A stretch of 13,851 nucleotides of DNA from Smithella sp. Its GTDB lineage: Bacteria; Desulfobacterota; Syntrophia; Syntrophales; Smithellaceae. Positions 1-4,142 of the stretch are shown piece by piece. The stretch spans positions 1 through 13,851 of the forward strand of contig JAAZOZ010000335.1 in NCBI GenBank assembly GCA_012797505.1. Direction: 5' to 3'. Under the pieces are notes generated by a model. It was not told the DNA's origin and made no database searches. It worked only from the letters and a program-made list of their open reading frames with translations. The translations under genes were made by a program, and so were the position numbers. Position 1 is the stretch's first letter, and every line of letters starts with the position of its first letter.

Positions 1-120
1 GTTGACAGCGGAAGTCGAACCGACCTTCGCCATTTCTTTCAGATCGACCATGGCGGCGCTTTCGAGGCTGTTGTCGCCCGCCATATAAATCATCACCGTC
101 CATTTCGCCCTGCTTCTCAT
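1..120 (-). CDS. Clostripain-family (C11) cysteine peptidase, N-terminal 40 residues only
   Basis: The gene runs off the left edge, so only codons 1-40 are visible. The peptide begins MRSRAKWTVMIYMAGDNSLE, and the block KWTVMIYMAGDNxLE is the characteristic opening beta-strand of the clostripain/gingipain-like C11 peptidase fold; the following helix (AAMVDLKEMAKVGS) also fits. The catalytic His/Cys lie further downstream, outside the window, so activity cannot be judged. There is no signal peptide before the KWTVMIYMAGDN strand in this start choice. The ATG at 120-118 is preceded by a purine-rich AAGGGGG Shine-Dalgarno about 5 nt upstream, which supports the start. That Shine-Dalgarno may be base-paired with an upstream leader segment (see separate entry). 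Family assignment rests on the N-terminal motif alone. Confidence 0.75.
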   Translation of the reverse strand, partial: MRSRAKWTVMIYMAGDNSLESAAMVDLKEMAKVGSTSAVN

Positions 121-122
121 CT

Positions 123-168
123 TGCCCCCTTCTTTCTCCGGTTTGCGGAGTCGTGTTTTTTAGGGGCA
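123..168 (-). promoter_or_regulatory. Leader hairpin that could hide the peptidase Shine-Dalgarno
   Basis: On the minus strand, TGCCCC (168-163) can pair with GGGGCA (128-123), which contains part of the Shine-Dalgarno of the peptidase gene starting at 120. A smaller hairpin CTCCG-CAAAC-CGGAG (150-136) sits between the two arms. Folding would occlude ribosome binding, so this could be a translational control element. No known riboswitch class was recognised, and a 6-bp outer stem may be chance. Confidence 0.3.
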
Positions 169-360
169 TGAATAAAGCAAGGAGCGGAAAGCGTCAAAAA
201 CGCTGGGCATCAATTGTCACATTTGGCACAGAATATTTTGGGAAGAGTAGAGAGAAATGGTACCGGATAGAAAAAAGTTTTATTGTTAAAGGCGGTAAAG
301 TTTTATAGACGATTTTTTATTGGAAACAAAACATGCTTGAAAAATACATAAGCTACCACT

Positions 361-380
361 CTATCGGATTGCTATCGGAT
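361..380. repeat. Two direct 9-bp repeats, CTATCGGAT, 11 bp apart
   Basis: CTATCGGAT occurs at 361-369 and again at 372-380, a centre-to-centre distance of 11 bp, close to one helical turn. Such spacing suits a tandem protein-binding site, but no regulator is known here and the pair may be chance. It lies 40-60 bp downstream of the selC 3' end. Confidence 0.3.
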
Positions 381-419
381 CGATTTTTAAGAACAAACAT
401 TAATGATATTAAGTAAAAT

Positions 420-517
420 TGGCGGAAGTGCATGGGAATCGAACCCACCTGGGACGGTTCTAGCGCCCCACACCGGATTTGAAGTCCGGGAGGCCCACCA
501 GTGACCTTGGCACTTCC
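420..517 (-). tRNA. selC: tRNA-Sec (anticodon UCA), selenocysteine tRNA
   Basis: Read on the minus strand, the RNA starts GGAAGTGC and ends GCACTTCC-G-CCA, giving the 8-bp acceptor stem that marks bacterial tRNA-Sec, with the CCA encoded. The anticodon arm is CCGGA-CTTCAAA-TCCGG with anticodon TCA, which reads UGA. The T arm is GTGGG-TTCGATT-CCCAT (5 bp, one G-U), so acceptor plus T stems make the expected 8+5 helix. A long variable arm, about TGGGGCG...CGTCCCA, is present. Total length is 98 nt including CCA, close to E. coli selC at 95 nt. It would be serylated by SerRS, converted by SelA and delivered by SelB, implying that this organism makes selenoproteins. No selA, selB or selD is in the window, and no gene here shows an obvious in-frame UGA read as Sec. 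Confidence 0.97.
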
Positions 518-535
518 TTCAGAATCCTGTGCTCC

Positions 536-563
536 ATTACCTTTAATTTCCTCAGACTGTCAA
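536..563 (-). promoter_or_regulatory. Likely sigma70 promoter of selC
   Basis: A perfect -35 TTGACA lies at 563-558 (minus strand), followed after 16 bp by GGTAAT (541-536), which matches four of six -10 positions. Transcription would begin near 528, about 10 nt before the mature tRNA 5' end at 517. Confidence 0.55.
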
Positions 564-602
564 TATGTAAATGACTTCCCCGTTCATGAAGCCTTTTTTC
601 TC

Positions 603-631
603 TTGACACGAAACCGCCGCCCTTCTATACA
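603..631 (+). promoter_or_regulatory. Likely sigma70 promoter of the solute-binding protein gene
   Basis: A perfect -35 TTGACA at 603-608 is followed by a 17-bp spacer and TATACA at 626-631 (four of six matches). Transcription would start near 638, leaving a leader of roughly 105 nt before the ATG at 746. I recognise no riboswitch in that leader. Confidence 0.55.
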
Positions 632-745
632 TTTCCCGCAATTTCTTACAAATCTCTTTGGTGGGCGCTTTGTGGTTCTTCCCAACGCAGATGCGCGTCA
701 GATAAACGGTATCGCTTCAAAAAATTCTTGATGAGGAGTAAAAAC

Positions 746-1546
746 ATGAGAAAGTCTTTGTGCCAAATGATCCTGGTGATGTTCCTGATGTTGTGTTTGG
801 TGTCCGCTGCCTTTGCCGGACCGACGGTTGATTCCATTCTGAAGAAAAAGGAACTGGTCGTCGGCACATCCGCCAATCTTCCTCCTCTGACTTTCAAGGC
901 CAAGGACGGCAGCATCAAAGGGTTGGATATTGACCTGGCCAGGATGATCGCGGCTGCGATGGATGTCAAGCTGCGCGTTGTGGAGATCCCCTTCAATGAC
1001 CTGCTCCCGGCTCTGGAAAGCGGCAAAATCGATATGATCCTTTCCTGCATGACCATCACGCCGGATCGGAATCTGCGGGTGGTCTATGTCGGCCCCTATT
1101 TCGTATCGGGTCAGTCCATCCTGACCACCAAGGACGTCGCCATGAACATCAACAGCGTCGAGGATATCAACAAGTCGGACTTCAGCATCGCCGTTCCCGC
1201 CGGCACCACGACGGAGAAAATCGCAAAGCTGATGCTGCCCAAAGCGAAACTGGTGATTGCCGGTTCCACGGACGGTGCGCTCGATCTGCTGCGAAAAAAG
1301 AAAGTCAAAGCCATGATGGCCGACTACCCTTACACCAGCGTGACCTCCTTCAAGTATCAGGACAAAGGCTTTGTAGCCAATCCTCCCTTCAGCGTGGAGC
1401 CGATCGGAATCGCCATCCGTCCGGATGACCCGCTCTTGACAAATTTTCTGGAAAATCTTCTGTTCCTGCTCAAGGGGGATGGAATGCTGGACGGCGCGAG
1501 CAAGCGCTGGTTTGCCGATCCGTCCTGGATTTCCGAACTGCCGTAA
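746..1546 (+). CDS. Periplasmic amino-acid-type solute-binding protein (SBP family 3)
   Basis: A 266-residue secreted protein. Residues 1-24 form a Sec signal peptide with a hydrophobic core and an AFA|GP type I cleavage site; C17 lacks a proper lipobox, so it is probably soluble periplasmic protein rather than lipoprotein. The mature part fits the bacterial family 3 solute-binding fold: LVVGTSANLPPLTF at 37-50, the family signature GLDIDLARMIAAAM at 59-72, the ligand-loop region MTITPDR (102-108) before VGPYF, and MADYP at 191-195. Such proteins capture polar amino acids or similar ligands for ABC importers, or act as sensor partners. No permease or ATPase gene lies beside it, so the transporter and ligand are unknown. 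I chose the ATG at 746 because GAGGAG ends about 8 nt upstream; in-frame starts at 728 and 731 would place the Shine-Dalgarno inside the coding sequence and extend the signal peptide. Confidence 0.9.
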   Translation: MRKSLCQMILVMFLMLCLVSAAFAGPTVDSILKKKELVVGTSANLPPLTFKAKDGSIKGLDIDLARMIAAAMDVKLRVVEIPFNDLLPALESGKIDMILSCMTITPDRNLRVVYVGPYFVSGQSILTTKDVAMNINSVEDINKSDFSIAVPAGTTTEKIAKLMLPKAKLVIAGSTDGALDLLRKKKVKAMMADYPYTSVTSFKYQDKGFVANPPFSVEPIGIAIRPDDPLLTNFLENLLFLLKGDGMLDGASKRWFADPSWISELP

Positions 1547-1582
1547 TTTTCGGATAGAAAAAGAATAGAGACGTCAGAATGG

Positions 1583-1621
1583 GCGCGCCGTGTTTCAAAA
1601 ATGCGGCGCGCTTATTTTTTT
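1583..1621 (+). terminator. Rho-independent terminator after the solute-binding protein gene
   Basis: GCGCGCCG (1583-1590) pairs perfectly with CGGCGCGC (1604-1611) over a 13-nt loop and is followed by TTATTTTTTT, giving a standard plus-strand terminator 36 bp after the stop at 1546. The T-tract overlaps the stop codon of the convergent gene. In the minus direction the stem is not followed by a T-run, so it may only weakly end that gene. Confidence 0.85.
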
Positions 1622-1934
1622 ACCGCAGGGGTTTGCCGCATTCTTTGCATTTGCCGTCGGGACCGATCACACCGATGCACGCGCCGTCGCTGCACAGGAC
1701 TCGCTTCTCCCACTCGTCATCGGAGACGGCTCCTTCCGGTATTGCGGATTTTTCTTCCGCCGGGGCCGGCGTCTGCAACGCACCCTGTCCGTTGCCGTCA
1801 GGAAGCGCGCTCTCGTAGGGCTTGCCGCATTCCTTGCATTTGCCGTCGGGGCCGACGGTGCCGATGCAGGATTCATCGCTGCACAAAACCCGTTTTTCCC
1901 AGTCTTCGTTCGCATCAAAAAGAATTTCAGTCAT
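1620..1934 (-). CDS. Small protein with two tandem four-cysteine (zinc-ribbon-like) modules
   Basis: A 104-residue protein that I do not recognise by name. It has two near-identical 29-residue modules, residues 11-39 and 74-102, identical at 24 of 29 positions, joined by a Pro/Ala/Glu-rich linker (40-73). Each module starts with [DE]WEKRVLCSD and carries four cysteines as C-x4-C-x9-C-x2-C (C18, C23, C33, C36 and C81, C86, C96, C99) ending KCKECGKP. The spacing suits two small zinc ribbons, suggesting protein or nucleic-acid binding; function is unknown. There is no signal peptide or membrane segment, so it is probably cytoplasmic. The ATG at 1934 has GGAG about 9 nt upstream. A weak promoter is possible (TTGACT at 1992-1987 with CATAAG or TAAGAA 15-17 bp further on). 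The two DNA copies differ at many synonymous sites, so the duplication is not recent. It converges on the solute-binding protein gene. Confidence 0.75.
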   Translation of the reverse strand: MTEILFDANEDWEKRVLCSDESCIGTVGPDGKCKECGKPYESALPDGNGQGALQTPAPAEEKSAIPEGAVSDDEWEKRVLCSDGACIGVIGPDGKCKECGKPLR

Positions 1935-2021
1935 GCCGGTCTCCGGTTTTTTATCGATGCAGCTTCTTATGACGGCTTCAAAAAAAAGTCAAATCGAACA
2001 AATCAATAAAAAACCAAAATC

Positions 2022-2165
2022 GATGACTTCGCAACATGCCCAGAGGCAAAGCGTACGAATCCGGAGGGGCGAGGCGTGCCTTGTATGCCTGTGACCTTCA
2101 GGTTATACGCCGCAACAACGACGGATGAAGCGCAACGCTGCATAGGGGCTTTTGACGGAGTCATC
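2022..2165. repeat. 144-bp intergenic repeat-like element with imperfect inverted ends
   Basis: The left end GATGACTTCG (2022-2031) and right end CGGAGTCATC (2156-2165) are inverted repeats matching at 9 of 10 bases, with a further GCCC (2038-2041)/GGGC (2146-2149) pair just inside. Internally GGCGT (2073-2077) pairs with ACGCC (2107-2111), and CCTG (2088-2091) with CAGG (2099-2102), so the whole unit can fold. It codes for nothing. The sequence resembles, from memory, dispersed intergenic repeats common in deltaproteobacterial genomes; only one copy is in this window. Its right end covers the rtcB stop codon, and on the minus strand its far end runs into TTTTGGTTTTTT, so it may act as the rtcB terminator. 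Confidence 0.6.
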
Positions 2166-3603
2166 CCTTGATACAGGCGAGGGATTTGAGCCTTGCCGCT
2201 TTTTTGGCGATGCCGGCGTCATGAACCACTTCCACGACGTCATGGACATTCTTGTAGGCTTCGGGCATTTCCTCGCCGAGCGTCCCTTTGCTTCCGGCCA
2301 TCACCAGAACTCCCCGGTCAGCCAGCTCACGGCTGATGGACCGGCCCCGGCTGGAGCGGATCGCCTGCGACCGGCTCATGACACGGCCCGCGCCGTGGCA
2401 GGCGCTGCCGAACGTTTCGTCCATTGCTTTGGCCTGGCCGGTAAGCACATAGGATCCGGACCCCATGTCCCCCGGAATCAGCACCGGCTGGCCGACGCTC
2501 CGGTAGCAAGCGGGAATGGCTTCATGGCCCGCCGGATAGGCCCGCGTCGCTCCCTTGCGGTGCACGCAGAGTTTTTTCTCCTGTCCGGCCACGGAAAATT
2601 TCTCGATTTTGGCGATATTGTGGCAGACGTCATACACCAGCCGCATCCCCAGCTCGCGGGGGGAAGCGCGCAGGGTCTTTTCCAGAACCTCCCGCGTCAG
2701 ATACATCAGGATCTGGCGGTTGGCCCAGGCGTAGTTGGCCCCGCAGGCCATGGCGGCCAGATAGTTTTGCCCGCGCCCGGAGGACAGATAGGCACAGGCC
2801 AGCTGACGGTCGGGAAGCGAGATGCCGGTTTGGGCCTGGTGTTTGACCATCAGCGCCAGGTAGTCGTCGCAAATCTGATACCCCAGGCCCCGAGACCCGG
2901 TGTGAATCATGATGACGATCTGGCCTTTGTGCAAACCAAAAACCCGCGCCGCGGTTTCATCAAAGATTTCTTCAACGGTTTCGATTTCCAGAAAATGATT
3001 GCCGGAGCCGAGGGTGCCCAGCTGCTGCTTTCCCCGCTCCAGGGCGCGCGCCGAAACCTGCTCCGGATCTGCGCCGCCAAGGCATCCTCCGTCTTCCGTG
3101 GTTTCCAAATCCTGCGCGGAGCCGTATCCCGCTTTCACCGCCCAGGCCGCCCCTTCTTCCAGCACTTTTTTCTGATCCTTGCCGGAGAGTTTGACGTAGC
3201 CGGTGGAACCGACGCCGGACGGAATGCGATGATACAGGGCCGTCGTCAATTCCTTTAGTTTTTCCCGGATGTCGGGAAACGTCAGGTTGGTCGCCATCAG
3301 ACGGCAGCCGCAGTTGATGTCATAGCCCACGCCGCCGGGCGACACCACGCCCGTTTCCAGGTCGAAAGCCGCCACGCCGCCGATGGGAAAGCCGTACCCC
3401 CAGTGAACATCCGGCATGGCCAGCGAAAAATTGACAATGCCCGGCAGATGAGCGACGTTGGCCACCTGCCGGGCGCTTTCATCGTGCCTCAGCAAATCAT
3501 GAATGTTTTCATTGGCATAGATGATGCCCGGCACACGCATGGCGCCTGTCTGCGGCAAAAGCCAGCGGTTGTCATCGAGTTTTTCAAGTTTGATTTCAGA
3601 CAT
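2161..3603 (-). CDS. rtcB: RtcB RNA ligase (3'-phosphate/2',3'-cyclic phosphate to 5'-OH)
   Basis: A 480-residue, full-length RtcB. This GTP- and Mn2+-dependent ligase joins RNA 3'-phosphate or 2',3'-cyclic phosphate ends to 5'-hydroxyl ends, in tRNA splicing (archaea, animals) and RNA repair (bacteria). All catalytic residues are visible, with numbering nearly equal to Pyrococcus horikoshii RtcB: D95 and C98 in YDINCGCR, N202 and H203 in LGSGNHFLE, H234 in HTGSRGLG, H328 in YDVCHNIAK, and the guanylated histidine H403 in SACHGAGR. I chose the ATG at 3603, preceded by GAGGGTGAT, over a TTG one codon earlier. It overlaps the 3' end of the archease gene by 8 nt (ATGTCTGA), so translation is probably coupled. 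The E. coli partners rtcA and rtcR are absent here. Its stop codon lies inside the end of an intergenic repeat. Confidence 0.97.
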   Translation of the reverse strand: MSEIKLEKLDDNRWLLPQTGAMRVPGIIYANENIHDLLRHDESARQVANVAHLPGIVNFSLAMPDVHWGYGFPIGGVAAFDLETGVVSPGGVGYDINCGCRLMATNLTFPDIREKLKELTTALYHRIPSGVGSTGYVKLSGKDQKKVLEEGAAWAVKAGYGSAQDLETTEDGGCLGGADPEQVSARALERGKQQLGTLGSGNHFLEIETVEEIFDETAARVFGLHKGQIVIMIHTGSRGLGYQICDDYLALMVKHQAQTGISLPDRQLACAYLSSGRGQNYLAAMACGANYAWANRQILMYLTREVLEKTLRASPRELGMRLVYDVCHNIAKIEKFSVAGQEKKLCVHRKGATRAYPAGHEAIPACYRSVGQPVLIPGDMGSGSYVLTGQAKAMDETFGSACHGAGRVMSRSQAIRSSRGRSISRELADRGVLVMAGSKGTLGEEMPEAYKNVHDVVEVVHDAGIAKKAARLKSLACIKG

Positions 3604-4027
3604 CAAATATCACCCTCGCCTTCCAGCCGGTTTTCGTTTTTTCCACGGCCAGTTGATGATACGTGACGGCTTTGATCTCCGTTTTGATCAAGTGCCGTTC
3701 GGGATGATACGGCTCAACCGTACATTGCACGACCAGCTTTTTGTTGCCGCATACCAGGATCGAACCGCGATTCAGCACCCAGCCCAGCCCATTGAACCAA
3801 TACAGAAGCTCCCGCAGAAAGTTCACCAGCAAATCCCCGACATCCGCGCCCAGCACGGTTCTTGTTTTGACCCGCTCTTTTCCACCGCGTTTTGTCGGAG
3901 GCTCGATGTCCTGAATCATCACGTCAAACAGGGCCAGAGCGGCGTTGGCGAAAAGCTCCCTTTTCGTCCGCCCGTAAATTTCCAGGCCCAGATCGGCGGT
4001 ATGATCAAAAAGTTCATATTTTTTCAT
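3596..4027 (-). CDS. Archease, activator of RtcB
   Basis: A 143-residue archease, the usual family length. The protein begins MKKYELFDHTADLGLEIYG, where the [DE]HTAD motif and its acidic residues form the metal site, and ends in the typical VIFDV, whose aspartate also belongs to that site. Archease helps RtcB to be guanylated and to turn over many times and can broaden its NTP use. The gene sits directly before rtcB and overlaps it by 8 nt, as expected for a functional pair. I chose the ATG at 4027-4025; a TTG start at 4069 would add 14 residues not matching the family and would overlap the promoter. No Shine-Dalgarno precedes the ATG (the sequence is CCCCC), and the -10 box lies only 6 nt upstream, so the message may be leaderless. 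Confidence 0.95.
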   Translation of the reverse strand: MKKYELFDHTADLGLEIYGRTKRELFANAALALFDVMIQDIEPPTKRGGKERVKTRTVLGADVGDLLVNFLRELLYWFNGLGWVLNRGSILVCGNKKLVVQCTVEPYHPERHLIKTEIKAVTYHQLAVEKTKTGWKARVIFDV

Positions 4028-4033
4028 GGGGGA

Positions 4034-4062
4034 ATTATAGCGTTGTGCGGAAGGATAAACAA
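4034..4062 (-). promoter_or_regulatory. Near-consensus sigma70 promoter of archease-rtcB
   Basis: TTGTTT (4062-4057), a 17-bp spacer and a perfect TATAAT (4039-4034) read toward archease. A start 7 nt after the -10 box falls on the A of the archease ATG at 4027, predicting a leaderless mRNA. It lies downstream of the gyrA hairpin, so archease-rtcB can be transcribed independently of gyrA. Confidence 0.7.
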
Positions 4063-4103
4063 GAACCAATGGAAAGCAAACCCAAAACTATTGACGTACC
4101 CCG

Positions 4104-4137
4104 GCGAGCGGGGAACGCAACGCCGTTCCCCGCTCGC
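4104..4137 (-). terminator. Strong 14-bp hairpin after gyrA, probable terminator
   Basis: GCGAGCGGGGAACG (4104-4117) pairs perfectly with CGTTCCCCGCTCGC (4124-4137) over a 6-nt loop, a few bases after the gyrA stop at 4143. On the minus strand the stem is followed by CGGGGTACGTC and no U-tract, so it is not a textbook intrinsic terminator; it may instead stabilise the 3' end or work with other factors. Confidence 0.6.
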
Positions 4138-4142
4138 GGATT

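Larger units (their letters stand above)
121..419. other. Non-coding AT-rich gap between selC and the peptidase gene
   Basis: About 300 bp without a supportable gene. It presumably contains the peptidase promoter, read on the minus strand, but I see no clear -35/-10 pair. It holds a small stem AGCGT-CAAAA-ACGCT at 190-204, the leader hairpin at 123-168 and two direct copies of CTATCGGAT at 361-369 and 372-380. The stretch 241-419 is visibly richer in A+T than the genes in this window. Confidence 0.6.

Noticed and set aside
136..161. Plus-strand terminator CTCCG-GTTTG-CGGAG followed by TCGTGTTTTTT
   Set aside because: The stem is only 5 bp, the T-run is displaced, and no plus-strand gene lies upstream in the window.
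121..419. Integrated element or att-site duplication downstream of the tRNA-Sec gene
   Set aside because: tRNA 3' ends are common integration sites, but I found no second copy of the selC 3' end and no integrase in the window.
501..731. A 76-codon plus-strand frame running from the selC 5' end toward the solute-binding protein
   Set aside because: It spans part of selC and the promoter region, with no Shine-Dalgarno or domain.
646..1059. A 137-codon minus-strand frame overlapping the solute-binding protein gene
   Set aside because: It has no family motif and overlaps a gene with clear signal peptide, promoter and terminator.
1579..2009. Several plus-strand frames of 79-139 codons opposite the cysteine-module gene
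   Set aside because: They mirror the duplicated modules, giving repetitive non-protein-like sequence; the minus-strand frame has a Shine-Dalgarno and conserved cysteines.
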